64,000 nt of DNA from Galbibacter pacificus (GTDB lineage: Bacteria > Bacteroidota > Bacteroidia > Flavobacteriales > Flavobacteriaceae): NCBI RefSeq assembly GCF_029603155.1, contig NZ_JAPMUA010000001.1:248001-312000 (forward strand), in the 5' to 3' direction. Numbering within the stretch: position 1 is the stretch's first letter; the number at the start of each line of letters is the position of its first letter. The notes beneath the pieces were generated by a model, which saw only the letters and a list, made by a program, of their open reading frames with translations, made no database searches and had not been told where the DNA came from. The translations under genes and the position numbers were made by a program. Of this stretch, positions 16,941-26,746 are shown piece after piece.

Positions 16941-19900
16941 TTGAAAAACGAATTATTACATATTCCATTAAAAAATTTTACCACCTTAAGCGGGGCTACG
17001 CAAGATTTAAATTTATCGTACCAGCTATTTGGCAAACCGTTGCATTCGGCTCCGATTGTTATGGTAAATCATGCGCTTACGGGAAACTCCGACGTGAGCG
17101 GAAATAATGGCTGGTGGAAAGACCTAATTGGAGATGGAAAAGCCATCGACACCACTATTTACACCATAGTGTCGTTTAATATTCCAGGCAACGGTTACGA
17201 TGGGTTTATTATCGATAATTACAAAGATTTTGTGGCCCGCGATATTGCCCGAATTTTCTTACTGGGGCTAGAAAGACTGGAAATTTCAAAGTTATATGCA
17301 CTTATCGGTGGGTCGCTTGGCGGTGGGATTGCATGGGAAATGGCGGCTATAAAACCAGATATTACCCTGCATTTAATTCCGGTGGCAACCGATTGGAAAT
17401 CGACTGATTGGTTAATTGCCAATTGCCAGATTCAAGAGCAGTTTTTGGTCAACTCCAAACAACCGGTGCACGACGCCCGAATGCATGCCATGTTGTGTTA
17501 CCGAACACCGGAATCTTTTAAAGAACGTTTCAAAAGGACCACCAACGAAGAATTGCAGGTTTTTAATGTAGAGAGCTGGCTATTGCATCACGGTAAAAAA
17601 TTGCAAGAGCGTTTTCAGCTTTCTGCGTACAAATTGATGAACCAATTGCTAAAAACCATTGATGTAACCCGCGGAAGGCCCGAACATTTTAATGTGCTGG
17701 AAACCATTGATGCTTATGTGCATATTATCGGTGTAAGTTCTGATTTGTTTTTTACGGCCGAAGAAAACAGGGAGACCTACAAACAATTGGCACAATCCAG
17801 TGACCGGGTACGATACGGAGAAGTGGTGTCGGTACATGGGCACGATGCCTTTTTAATAGAATATGAACAATTAGAAAAATTGATAGGGGGCATTTTTGAA
17901 TCGTCCCTAAAAAATAATAAAATGAAAGTATTAAAATTTGGAGGAAAGTCGTTGGCAAATGGCGACGGAATCAACAATGTTGTGGAAATTATTGAGAATA
18001 AGGTGAACAATGGCGAACGCATTGCCGTGGTTGTTTCTGCAAGGAACAATGCAACAAACGAATTGGAGAGCATACTCGAAACCGCAGCAAGCAAGCAGGA
18101 TTACGAACATTTGTTTGACGCTTTTAAAAAGTACCAACTGCAGGATTATCCAAATGTAAACCTTTCAGAAGAATTTGAAAATTTAGGAAAGCTATTTTCG
18201 GGGGTAAGCCTGTTGGGCGATTTCAGTACGAAAATAAAAGACGAGGTTTTAGCGCAAGGCGAATTGATTTCGGCTAAACTGGTTACCGAAGTTTTAAAAG
18301 AAAAGGGGGTGAACGCCAATTTTACTGATTCAAGAAAACTTATTAAAACCAATGAGCGTTTTGGCGATGCACAGCCTTTGGAAAAGCTTTCAAAAGAAAA
18401 TGTGCTAAAACATTTTGCACAGCACAATGGGGATACGGTAAATATTATAACCGGCTTTATAGGTTCCAACGAAAAGAATGAAACCACCACTTTGGGAAGG
18501 AATGGAAGCAATTATACCGCGGCACTTTTGGCCAATTTCCTCGATGCCGGGGAACTGCAAAACTTTACGCATGTAGATGGTATTTTTACTGCCAACCCCG
18601 ATTTGGTGCCCACGGCGCAACGTATTGAAGAATTGTCGTTTAACGAAGCAAACGAGCTGGCAAATTTTGGAGCTACTATATTACATGCCAAAACCATTAT
18701 TCCGTTAATCGAAAAAAACATTCCCCTCCGTATTTTAAATACGTTCAACCACGACAATCTGGGGACGTTAATTACGGCTACGCCCAAAAAAGAGGGCATG
18801 AAATCGCTTTCTGTATTAGAAAATGTAGCCTTGGTAAACCTCGAAGGCCGTGGTTTGCTCGGGAAAGCGGGAGTCGATGCACGAATTTTTAACGCTTTGG
18901 GTAAAAAAGAAATTAGCGTGAGTATTATTTCGCAAGGTTCTTCAGAGCGGGGCATTGGCTTGGTGGTAAACGCCAAAGATGCCACCGAAGCAATGATTGC
19001 CTTGGAAAAGGAATTTGAAAACGATTTTTATTCAAAAGACGTAAATAAAATTTCGGTGGTCGACGATGCATCGGTAATCTCAATTATTGGTCAAGATTTA
19101 AGTACCTTTCACAAACCGTATAATGCCTTGATAAAGAATCAAGTAATCCCAATTCTTTTCAATAATACCGTCACTGGGAAGAATGTGAGTTTGGTGGTGA
19201 AAAAATCAGAACTGCACAAGGCATTGAATGTAATTCACGGCGAAATTTTCGAAATCTCAAAAAAAATCAACATTGCCATTTTTGGTCATGGCTTGGTTGG
19301 CGGAACTTTAATCGATCAAATATTAACATCGGCAGCCAATATCGAGGACCGTAAAAAAATTAAGCTCAACATTTTTGCCGTTGCCAATTCACGCAAATTG
19401 TTGTTGGATAAAGATGGAATAAGCAACGATTGGAAAACAGCTATCGCTGCCAGCGAAACGGCATCAAATATCAAAACGGTAATCAATTTTGCGAAGGCGC
19501 ATCATTTGGAGAACTTAATTGCCATCGATAATACTGCCAGTAAGGACTTTGTGGACAATTATAAAACCATGGTCGAAAACGGGTTCGATTTGGTGTCTTC
19601 CAATAAAATAGCAAATACCTTAAGCTTTAATTTTTACAGTGATTTGAGGGATTTGTTGGAGAAAAATCAAAAGCAATATTTGTATGAAACCAATGTGGGC
19701 GCTGGGCTTCCGTTAATCGATACTATCAGGATACTTCATCTTTCAGGTGAAAATATTACAAGGATCCGCGGGGTGTTTTCTGGAACGTTGAGCTATTTGT
19801 TCAACCGGTTTTCTTCCGAAGAAAAACCTTTCAACGAAATATTAAAAGATACCATTGACAACGGCTTTACCGAACCCGATCCCCGTGAAGACCTATATGG

Positions 19901-20339
19901 AAACGACGTAGGAAGAAAATTGCTTATCCTGGCAAGGGAATTGGATTTGAAGAATGAATTTGAAGATGTAAACATTCAAAATCTAGTGCCGGAAAATTTA
20001 AGAAATGAAGAAGTGCCCGAATTTTTACAGAGCCTGGAACAATTTAACGCCCCTTATCAAGAAATTAAAGATGAGCAGGAAAGCAACCATGTTTTGCGTT
20101 ATGTAGGCGATTTGCACGGCGATTTACAGCAGGACAAGGGCGAATTGGATGTAAAATTGGTGTCGGTTCCGGCCAATAGCATATTGGGTCAAGTAAAGGG
20201 CGCCGATTCTATTTTTGAAATTTACACCGAATCTTATGGTGATAGGCCCATTGTTATCCAAGGAGCCGGAGCGGGAGCTGCGGTAACGGCAAGAGGCGTT
20301 TTTGGCGATATTTTAAAACTGGCCGAAAAAGAAAAATAA
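16941..20339 (+). CDS. MetX-like acyltransferase / aspartokinase / homoserine dehydrogenase fusion
   Basis: A 1,132-residue fusion. Residues 1-325 are an alpha/beta hydrolase of the homoserine O-acetyltransferase family, with Ser125 in GGSLGG, Asp268 and His301 in GHDAFL as the triad. From Met328 (MKVLKFGGKSLANGDGI) it is a ThrA-type aspartokinase with ACT region. From about 770 (INIAIFGHGLVGGTL) it is homoserine dehydrogenase, ending in GAGAGAAVTARG. It would run aspartate to aspartyl phosphate, and semialdehyde via homoserine to O-acetylhomoserine. The start is a TTG at 16941. An in-frame ATG at 16929 is cut off by a stop two codons later. SAM-I riboswitch upstream. Confidence 0.93.
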   Translation: MKNELLHIPLKNFTTLSGATQDLNLSYQLFGKPLHSAPIVMVNHALTGNSDVSGNNGWWKDLIGDGKAIDTTIYTIVSFNIPGNGYDGFIIDNYKDFVARDIARIFLLGLERLEISKLYALIGGSLGGGIAWEMAAIKPDITLHLIPVATDWKSTDWLIANCQIQEQFLVNSKQPVHDARMHAMLCYRTPESFKERFKRTTNEELQVFNVESWLLHHGKKLQERFQLSAYKLMNQLLKTIDVTRGRPEHFNVLETIDAYVHIIGVSSDLFFTAEENRETYKQLAQSSDRVRYGEVVSVHGHDAFLIEYEQLEKLIGGIFESSLKNNKMKVLKFGGKSLANGDGINNVVEIIENKVNNGERIAVVVSARNNATNELESILETAASKQDYEHLFDAFKKYQLQDYPNVNLSEEFENLGKLFSGVSLLGDFSTKIKDEVLAQGELISAKLVTEVLKEKGVNANFTDSRKLIKTNERFGDAQPLEKLSKENVLKHFAQHNGDTVNIITGFIGSNEKNETTTLGRNGSNYTAALLANFLDAGELQNFTHVDGIFTANPDLVPTAQRIEELSFNEANELANFGATILHAKTIIPLIEKNIPLRILNTFNHDNLGTLITATPKKEGMKSLSVLENVALVNLEGRGLLGKAGVDARIFNALGKKEISVSIISQGSSERGIGLVVNAKDATEAMIALEKEFENDFYSKDVNKISVVDDASVISIIGQDLSTFHKPYNALIKNQVIPILFNNTVTGKNVSLVVKKSELHKALNVIHGEIFEISKKINIAIFGHGLVGGTLIDQILTSAANIEDRKKIKLNIFAVANSRKLLLDKDGISNDWKTAIAASETASNIKTVINFAKAHHLENLIAIDNTASKDFVDNYKTMVENGFDLVSSNKIANTLSFNFYSDLRDLLEKNQKQYLYETNVGAGLPLIDTIRILHLSGENITRIRGVFSGTLSYLFNRFSSEEKPFNEILKDTIDNGFTEPDPREDLYGNDVGRKLLILARELDLKNEFEDVNIQNLVPENLRNEEVPEFLQSLEQFNAPYQEIKDEQESNHVLRYVGDLHGDLQQDKGELDVKLVSVPANSILGQVKGADSIFEIYTESYGDRPIVIQGAGAGAAVTARGVFGDILKLAEKEK

Positions 20340-20352
20340 AATTAGAATAACT

Positions 20353-20381
20353 CCTGTAAGGTTTTTTACAACCTTGTAGGT
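20353..20381. repeat. Palindromic repeat / terminator-like hairpin after metX-thrA
   Basis: CCTGTAAGGTT and AACCTTGTAGG form an imperfect hairpin around a T-rich loop, 14 bases after the stop. I recall the consensus ACCTGCAAGGTT...AACCTTGCAGGT as a common dispersed palindrome in flavobacteria. It may also end transcription. Confidence 0.55.
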
Positions 20382-20459
20382 ATGATTTAAAAAAATAAGC
20401 AAAATTAAAGGGAAGTGATTTTAAAATCTTTGACCTTTCAACTTTACAAACTATAAACC

Positions 20460-21629
20460 ATGAACAAAAACCATTTTGAAACCGATGCAATTAGAACTCA
20501 AATTGAACGAACCGAATTTTTAGAACATTCGGCACCTCTTTATTTATCTTCAAGTTTTGTTTTTGAGGATGCCGAAGACATGAGAGCATCGTTTGCAGAA
20601 GAAAAAGAGCGTAATTTATACAGTCGCTTTACCAACCCAAATACCACCGAATTTGTGGATAAGGTCTGTAAAATGGAAGGTGCCGAAGCAGGATATGCCT
20701 TTGCAACGGGAATGTCGGCGGTATTTTCAACCTTCGCGGCATTGCTAAACAGTGGTGACCATGTGGTTTCGGCGCGTTCGGTTTTTGGTTCGACTCATGC
20801 CCTGTTTACCAAGTTTTTGCCAAAATGGAACATAGAAACCAGTTATTTTAAGGTAAACGAAGTGGATAAAATAGAAAGTTTAATCCAACCCAATACAAAA
20901 ATACTGTTTGCAGAAACACCCACCAATCCCGCCGTAGATGTCTTGGATTTGGAATATTTGGGCGAAGTAGCCAAAAAACACAACCTTACTTTAGTAATCG
21001 ATAATTGTTTTGCAACCCCTTATTTGCAAAAACCAATCGATTTTGGTGCACATATTGTAGTGCATTCGGCCACCAAATTAATGGATGGACAAGGTCGCGT
21101 GCTTGGTGGTGTTGCCGTGGGACCAAAAGATTTAATACGCGAAATCTATTTGTTCTCCAGAAACACAGGTCCGGCGCTATCGCCGTTTAATGCATGGGTG
21201 CTTTCTAAAAGTTTGGAAACCTTGGCCGTTCGTGTAGACCGCCATTGTGAGAATGCATTAAAGGTGGCAGAATTCTTAGAAACACACTCTCAGGTAAATT
21301 TTGTAAAATACCCCTTTTTAAAGTCACATCCGCAATACAAAGTTGCAAAAAAGCAGATGAAACAGGGCGGGAGCATTGTTGCTTTTGAAATAAAGGGGGG
21401 CGTTGAAGCCGGAAGAAACTTTTTAAATAACATTAAAATGTGTTCGCTTTCTGCCAACTTGGGCGATACCAGGACTATTGTTACGCATCCCGCATCGACT
21501 ACGCATAGCAAACTTTCTGAAGAAGACCGTTTGGAAGTTGGAATTTCGGATGGTTTGGTGCGTGTTTCCGTAGGTCTCGAAAACGTTTCAGATGTTATAA
21601 ATGACCTTAATCAGGCTTTAAGTAGTTAA
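20460..21629 (+). CDS. O-acyl-homoserine sulfhydrylase (trans-sulfuration PLP enzyme)
   Basis: A Cys/Met metabolism PLP enzyme of 389 residues. The PLP lysine is in VHSATKLMDGQGR (about 200-212), the same spacing as in MetZ/MetY-type sulfhydrylases. YSRFTNPNTTEFVDKVCKME near 55-75 is the usual substrate-loop region. In this setting it most likely condenses O-acetylhomoserine from the upstream fusion with sulfide from the downstream sulfite reductase to give homocysteine. Cystathionine gamma-synthase activity cannot be excluded from sequence. It lies 120 bases after metX-thrA. Confidence 0.9.
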   Translation: MNKNHFETDAIRTQIERTEFLEHSAPLYLSSSFVFEDAEDMRASFAEEKERNLYSRFTNPNTTEFVDKVCKMEGAEAGYAFATGMSAVFSTFAALLNSGDHVVSARSVFGSTHALFTKFLPKWNIETSYFKVNEVDKIESLIQPNTKILFAETPTNPAVDVLDLEYLGEVAKKHNLTLVIDNCFATPYLQKPIDFGAHIVVHSATKLMDGQGRVLGGVAVGPKDLIREIYLFSRNTGPALSPFNAWVLSKSLETLAVRVDRHCENALKVAEFLETHSQVNFVKYPFLKSHPQYKVAKKQMKQGGSIVAFEIKGGVEAGRNFLNNIKMCSLSANLGDTRTIVTHPASTTHSKLSEEDRLEVGISDGLVRVSVGLENVSDVINDLNQALSS

Positions 21630-21727
21630 AATTCCCAAAAATCGTTTGGTTTTTTGGAATTAAATAGTACTTTCGCTTTAAAATTCTATTAACCTATCGA
21701 CTAAGTAGAGTAATAAAAAAATGAAAG

Positions 21728-21985
21728 ATGATTCTAGACAAGGTTTTACAGACAAATAGCGACAAAAAAGCCAGACAAAAAGCTTCGGGCGACAAAATAA
21801 GCAGAAGCATTGCAAAATCGGTTAGTTGGCGTATCGTTGGGACCATGGATACCATTTTAATTTCCTGGTTTGTAACCGGAACATTTAAACTGGCCTTGTC
21901 TATTGGATTTATTGAATTGGTAACAAAAATGACACTTTACTTTGTTCACGAACGTGTTTGGGAACGGATAAAGTGGGGGAAATAG
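21728..21985 (+). CDS. DUF2061 membrane protein
   Basis: An 85-residue protein starting at ATG 21728. After a charged N-terminus it has two predicted membrane helices (about 32-50 and 53-72) with the DUF2061 pattern SVSWRIVGTMDTILISWFVTG and a closing VHERVWERIKWG. The biochemical role is unknown, but in flavobacteria these genes commonly sit with sulfur-assimilation genes, as here, so a link to sulfate or sulfite handling is an inference. An overlapping ATG at 21721 leads to an early stop. Confidence 0.88.
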   Translation: MILDKVLQTNSDKKARQKASGDKISRSIAKSVSWRIVGTMDTILISWFVTGTFKLALSIGFIELVTKMTLYFVHERVWERIKWGK

Positions 21986-22080
21986 GCCAATATATGGAAA
22001 AGGAAGTTTTCTAAGAAACGAAATTTAAAAGTTATAGAAAACGGTAAGATTAACGAATTAGTGGCAAAAAATAAGTAAAC

Positions 22081-24186
22081 ATGCAAAGTTTTAGAACAGA
22101 GATCGAAAATCCCGTTGTAGAAAAAGACATTATAGAATTAGAAAAGAAAATCCGTCTTTTTCGCGAAGGAAAGGTAGACGAAGAACGCTTTAGAAGCCTG
22201 CGTTTGGCCCGTGGAGTTTATGGCCAACGGCAAGAAGGCGTTCAAATGGTGCGTATCAAGTTGCCTTACGGAAAGGTAACCGGAGATCAATTGTTGCGTA
22301 TTTGCGATGTTTCTGATGAATATTCACGCGGAAGATTGCATATTACCACACGTCAAGATATACAAATTCATTACGTTAGTTTAGATAGAACACCAGAACT
22401 TTGGGCAGAGCTTGAAAAAAATGATGTTACCATACGTGAAGCCTGCGGGAACACGGTAAGAAATGTAACTGCAAGTCCCGAAGCAGGAATAGACCCAAAT
22501 GAACCGTTTGACGTTACGCCATATGCACACGCAACGTTTCAGTTCTTTTTAAGAAACCCGATCTGTCAGGAAATGGGACGTAAATTCAAGATGTCGTTCT
22601 CATCTTCAGATGATGACACGGCCTTGTCTTATATTCATGATCTTGGATTTCTTCCGAAGATAAAAAACGGGGAAAAAGGATTTAAAGTACTATTGGGCGG
22701 TGGTTTGGGCTCGCAACCACGCCATGCCGATGTGATATACGAATTTTTGCCTACCGATCAAATTATTCCGCTTATAGAAAGCGTATTGCGAATATTTGAC
22801 CGTTACGGAGAACGTGCAAAGCGCTTAAAGGCAAGAATGAAATTCCTCATTAAGGATATTGGTCTGGAAGCATTTTTACAATTAATTGAAGAAGAAAAAT
22901 TAGCATTAGCGTACCAGTCGTATCCAATTAGTGAAGAAGGTTTTGAGTTTAACCCGTCAATTGTTAGCAACATTACCGTTCCAAAAGTAGATTTAGTTGA
23001 TGTAGAGGGGTATGAAAAATGGAGGAAATCCAATGTTTTTGCACAAAAACAAGAAGGGCTTTTTTCCATAGGAATTAAAGTTCGTTTAGGCGATTTTTAT
23101 ACAGATAAGGCCCGGAAACTGGCTAACTTGATAAGAAAATATGCCGCTGATGAACTCCGCTTAACATTGCGTCAGGATATTTTAATACGTCATGTAAAAG
23201 CAGATTTGTTGCCTTTGTTCTATTTGGAACTCAAGGAACTTGGCTTTACAGAGCTGGGCTACAATTCTACTGCTGATATTACGGCATGCCCCGGAACCGA
23301 TACCTGTAACCTTGGTATTGCCAGTAGTACCGGTATTGCAGATGTTCTGGAAGATGTATTGAACGAAGAATATCCGCAATATAAAGATAACCGTGAGGTA
23401 GCCATAAAAATTAGCGGTTGTATGAATGCATGTGGCCAGCACAACATGGCACATATCGGGTTTCAGGGAATGTCCATTCGTACCAAAGACAAATTGGTAG
23501 CTCCGGCGCTCCAGATTTTATTGGGCGGGGGTGTTCTTGGAAATGGACAGGGAAGATTTGCCGATAAAGTGATAAAAGTCCCATCGAAAAGAGGGCCGCA
23601 GGCTTTGCGGTTAATTTTAGACGATTTTGGTAAAAACAAAGAAAACGGGGAAGACTTTTTGGCGTATTACGACCGGAAAGAACAGATGTATTTTTACGAT
23701 TTCTTGAAACCTCTATCAGATACAGAAAATCTAACTGAAGATGATTTTGTAGATTGGGGGCACGATAAAAAATATGTTCAGGAAGTAGGTGTTGGTGAGT
23801 GTGCCGGGGTTGTAATAGATTTGGTAGCTACTTTGTTATTTGAAAGTGAAGAAAAAATAGAGAAAGCACAACTTTCTCTTAACGATAAAAAATGGGCAGA
23901 TAGTATCTATCAGTCTTATACCTCATTGATTAATACGGCGAAAGCTTTATTGATAGGAGAAAACAAAAAAACAAATACCCAAGCGGGCATTATAAATCAG
24001 TTTGACGAAGTATTTGTCGCAACAGGAAAGATTTCACTAAACACCACTTTCCCTGATCTTGTTTATCAAATTAAAAAAAATAAACCATCTGAAGCGTTCG
24101 CAAAATCGTTTTTAGAAGATGCGCAAGCTTTTTACAAAAAAGCAAATGCTTTCAGAAGATTAGAATTAGCACATGCAGACAAGTAA
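22081..24186 (+). CDS. Ferredoxin-type sulfite (nitrite) reductase with C-terminal HEPN-like domain
   Basis: A 701-residue siroheme/[4Fe-4S] enzyme reducing sulfite to sulfide (six electrons). It has two ferredoxin-like half-domains and two siroheme-binding segments. The cluster ligands are Cys403 and Cys409 (CPGTDTC) and Cys447 and Cys451 (CMNAC). SRGRLHITTRQDIQIHYV near 80-97 is a siroheme-contact region. Residues after about 590 form an extra helical domain (HEPN-like) of unknown role. Sulfite rather than nitrite is preferred because of its neighbours. cobA overlaps its end by 14 bases, so translation of the reductase and its cofactor pathway is coupled. Confidence 0.93.
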   Translation: MQSFRTEIENPVVEKDIIELEKKIRLFREGKVDEERFRSLRLARGVYGQRQEGVQMVRIKLPYGKVTGDQLLRICDVSDEYSRGRLHITTRQDIQIHYVSLDRTPELWAELEKNDVTIREACGNTVRNVTASPEAGIDPNEPFDVTPYAHATFQFFLRNPICQEMGRKFKMSFSSSDDDTALSYIHDLGFLPKIKNGEKGFKVLLGGGLGSQPRHADVIYEFLPTDQIIPLIESVLRIFDRYGERAKRLKARMKFLIKDIGLEAFLQLIEEEKLALAYQSYPISEEGFEFNPSIVSNITVPKVDLVDVEGYEKWRKSNVFAQKQEGLFSIGIKVRLGDFYTDKARKLANLIRKYAADELRLTLRQDILIRHVKADLLPLFYLELKELGFTELGYNSTADITACPGTDTCNLGIASSTGIADVLEDVLNEEYPQYKDNREVAIKISGCMNACGQHNMAHIGFQGMSIRTKDKLVAPALQILLGGGVLGNGQGRFADKVIKVPSKRGPQALRLILDDFGKNKENGEDFLAYYDRKEQMYFYDFLKPLSDTENLTEDDFVDWGHDKKYVQEVGVGECAGVVIDLVATLLFESEEKIEKAQLSLNDKKWADSIYQSYTSLINTAKALLIGENKKTNTQAGIINQFDEVFVATGKISLNTTFPDLVYQIKKNKPSEAFAKSFLEDAQAFYKKANAFRRLELAHADK

Positions 24187-24943
24187 CCAACTAAGACTGA
24201 CTTTAATAGGGGCAGGTCCGGGCGATCCGGATTTGCTCACTGTTAAGGGTATGAAAGCTTTACAAACAGCCAATGTCGTGCTTTACGATGCCTTGGTAAA
24301 TCCTGCCTTGTTGGAATATGCCCCAGATGCTGAACACATTTTTGTAGGAAAACGAAAAGGGTGTTATGCCTATCAACAAGAGCAGATTAACGAGCTTATC
24401 GTGAGCAGGGCAAAATCGCACGGTCACGTAGTTAGGCTAAAGGGCGGCGATCCCTTTGTTTTTGGACGTGGCGCCGAAGAAATGGAATATGCCATTACGC
24501 ATGGTATAGAAGCCGTTTTTGTGCCAGGAATATCATCGGCGTTGGCAGTACCTGCATACCAAAACATTCCGCTTACCAAACGGGGAAGCTCCGAAAGTTT
24601 TTGGGTAATAACGGGCACCACCAAAGAGCATAAATTATCAAAAGATGTTGAATTAGCGTCAAAATCATCGGCTACGGTGGTTATTTTGATGGGAATGAGC
24701 AAATTGTCAGAAATAACGGCTTTGTTCGGAAAGGAAAATAAACAAGAAGTTCCTGTAGCAATTATACAAAGCGGTACAACACCAGAAGAAAAAATAGGCA
24801 TCGGGACCATTGCGACCATAGAATCTGTGGTGAAAGAAAACAAACTGTCAAACCCGGCAATTATTGTTATTGGCGAAGTGGTAAAGCACCGGGGATTATT
24901 ATTGAACATAAAAAAAGAGGTTGAATTTATAAGTAGTCATTGA
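24173..24943 (+). CDS. cobA: Uroporphyrinogen-III C-methyltransferase
   Basis: Uses two SAM to methylate uroporphyrinogen III to precorrin-2, the first step to siroheme. Of 256 residues, LIGAGPGDPDLLTVKG is at about 11-26, VRLKGGDPFVFGRGAEE near 83-99 and VPGISSALAVPAYQNIPLT near 114-132, all SUMT signatures. It is the stand-alone type. The start overlaps the end of the sulfite reductase, and the next gene supplies the following two steps, so the three genes make and use siroheme together. Confidence 0.96.
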   Translation: MQTSNQLRLTLIGAGPGDPDLLTVKGMKALQTANVVLYDALVNPALLEYAPDAEHIFVGKRKGCYAYQQEQINELIVSRAKSHGHVVRLKGGDPFVFGRGAEEMEYAITHGIEAVFVPGISSALAVPAYQNIPLTKRGSSESFWVITGTTKEHKLSKDVELASKSSATVVILMGMSKLSEITALFGKENKQEVPVAIIQSGTTPEEKIGIGTIATIESVVKENKLSNPAIIVIGEVVKHRGLLLNIKKEVEFISSH

Positions 24944-24951
24944 AGTAGAAA

Positions 24952-25530
24952 ATGGAGGAGCGTAACGAACTATATCCGGTATTTTTAAAAGTACATGCAT
25001 TGCAAATACTTATTGTGGGGGGTGGAAATGTGGCTTTAGAAAAGTTAACATTTCTTCTAAAATCAAGTCCAAATGCAAAGGTATGTTTGTTAGCTCCTTT
25101 TTTTCGGGAAGAAACCGTAGCCAAAGCAAAAGTGTTTGGTCTAGAAATAATAAAAGATGCATACCATAAAAAGTACCTGCAAGGAAAAGACATTGTTATA
25201 GCCACGACCAATGACGAAACCGTAAATGTACAGGTTTATAAAGATTGCAAAGAAAAAAATATATTGGTAAACGTAGCCGATAACCCACCGTATTGCGATT
25301 TTTATATGGGCGGTATTGTTACCAAAGGAAATGTAAAAATAGCCATTTCCACCAATGGAAAATCGCCTACAACAGCCAAAAGACTGCGTCAATTTTTTGA
25401 AGAAGTGATTCCTGAAAATATCGATGACCTTGTTCAAAATTTGAATGCATATAGAAAAACCATCAAGGGAAATTTTGAGGAAAAAGTTGAGAAACTAAAC
25501 GAGTTTACCAAAAGTTTGGTTTCAAAATAG
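24952..25530 (+). CDS. Precorrin-2 dehydrogenase / sirohydrochlorin ferrochelatase (Met8-like)
   Basis: Oxidises precorrin-2 with NAD+ and inserts iron to give siroheme. A 192-residue protein with an N-terminal Rossmann fold (LQILIVGGGNVALEKLTFLL, about 15-34), IVIATTND near residue 82, and a C-terminal dimerisation/chelatase part (SPTTAKRLRQFFEEVIPENI). It matches the first half of CysG and yeast Met8p. It lies 8 bases after cobA, which supplies its substrate. Confidence 0.94.
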   Translation: MEERNELYPVFLKVHALQILIVGGGNVALEKLTFLLKSSPNAKVCLLAPFFREETVAKAKVFGLEIIKDAYHKKYLQGKDIVIATTNDETVNVQVYKDCKEKNILVNVADNPPYCDFYMGGIVTKGNVKIAISTNGKSPTTAKRLRQFFEEVIPENIDDLVQNLNAYRKTIKGNFEEKVEKLNEFTKSLVSK

Positions 25531-25572
25531 AAAAAGAAAAAGTTAGAAAAGTTAGAAAAAAAAGTAGAAGTC

Positions 25573-26628
25573 ATGATTAAAACAGATATACTTATTATCG
25601 GAGCGGGCCCCACGGGACTGTTCACGGTATTTGAAGCAGGTTTGTTAAAACTCAAATGTCATTTAATAGATGCCTTGCCGCAACCTGGCGGACAATGTTC
25701 GGAGATTTATCCCAAAAAACCCATTTATGATATTCCGGCCTTTCCGGAAATTCTAGCGGGGGATTTGGTAAACAACCTTTTGGAACAGATAAGGCCATTC
25801 GAGGCCGGGTACACCTTGGGCGAGCGTGCAGAGACCATAGAAAGACTGGAAGACGGGACCTTTATCGTAACAACAAACAAAGGCACGCAACATCATGCCC
25901 CGGTAGTGGTCATCGCTGGGGGATTGGGGAGCTTTGAGCCCAGGAAGCCGCAACTGGAAAACATTGCCAGGTATGAAGATAATGGCGTTGCATACATGAT
26001 CAAGGACCCGGAAGCCTACCGGGATAAAAAGGTATTGATAGCCGGGGGCGGCGATTCTGCATTGGACTGGTCCATTTTCTTGGCCGGGGTAGCTTCTGAA
26101 GTATATTTGGTTCATAGGCGAAATGAATTTAGGGGCGCCTTGGATTCGGTTGAAAAAGTAGCCGAACTTTCCAAAAAAGGAAAAATCGAACTCATAACCG
26201 AAGCCGAAGTAACCCATTTGCACGGAAATGAAAAATTGGAGGCTGTAACCGTAAAACATTTAAAGGACGGGGAGTCTCATATAGAAGTGGATAATTTTAT
26301 CCCTTTGTTCGGGCTTTCGCCAAAATTGGGGCCTATCGGGAATTGGGGCCTGGAGATTGAAAAAAATGCGATAAAAGTGGACAATTCTTACGATTATGCT
26401 ACGAACATCCCGGGGATCTATGCCATTGGGGACGTAAACACCTATCCCGGAAAGTTAAAGTTGATCCTCTCCGGTTTCCACGAGGCGGCCATTATGTGCC
26501 AAAGTGCTTACCAGCGCATTTTCCCCGATAAGAAATATGTCATGAAATACACCACGGTAGGGGGTGTACAAGGTTTTGACGGCACCAAAAAAGAAGCTAA
26601 AAAAGAAGTGGTAAAGAGCATAGTGTAG
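25573..26628 (+). CDS. Ferredoxin-NADP+ reductase (thioredoxin-reductase-like)
   Basis: A 351-residue FAD/NAD(P) protein. The FAD Rossmann motif is at 6-13 (IIGAGPTGLF), followed by LPQPGGQCSEIYPKKPIYD, typical of type-2 ferredoxin-NADP reductases. It lacks the redox CxxC of thioredoxin reductase. The NADP-binding motif is VLIAGGGDSALDW near 156-168, and YAIGDVNTYPGKLKLI is near 276-291. It probably supplies reduced ferredoxin to the sulfite reductase. The DNA looks more GC-rich than its neighbours, which may reflect high expression or a different history. It lies 42 bases after the Met8-like gene. Confidence 0.92.
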   Translation: MIKTDILIIGAGPTGLFTVFEAGLLKLKCHLIDALPQPGGQCSEIYPKKPIYDIPAFPEILAGDLVNNLLEQIRPFEAGYTLGERAETIERLEDGTFIVTTNKGTQHHAPVVVIAGGLGSFEPRKPQLENIARYEDNGVAYMIKDPEAYRDKKVLIAGGGDSALDWSIFLAGVASEVYLVHRRNEFRGALDSVEKVAELSKKGKIELITEAEVTHLHGNEKLEAVTVKHLKDGESHIEVDNFIPLFGLSPKLGPIGNWGLEIEKNAIKVDNSYDYATNIPGIYAIGDVNTYPGKLKLILSGFHEAAIMCQSAYQRIFPDKKYVMKYTTVGGVQGFDGTKKEAKKEVVKSIV

Positions 26629-26746
26629 CTCAATTACCTATAGAGATTATTTAAAGCAACTTTGAAAAAAAGTTACTTTTTTTTATTTATAATAGTTGTT
26701 TTTTTGAGTTTATCTTCTTTGTGTTGCAAAAATAACAAATACGATA

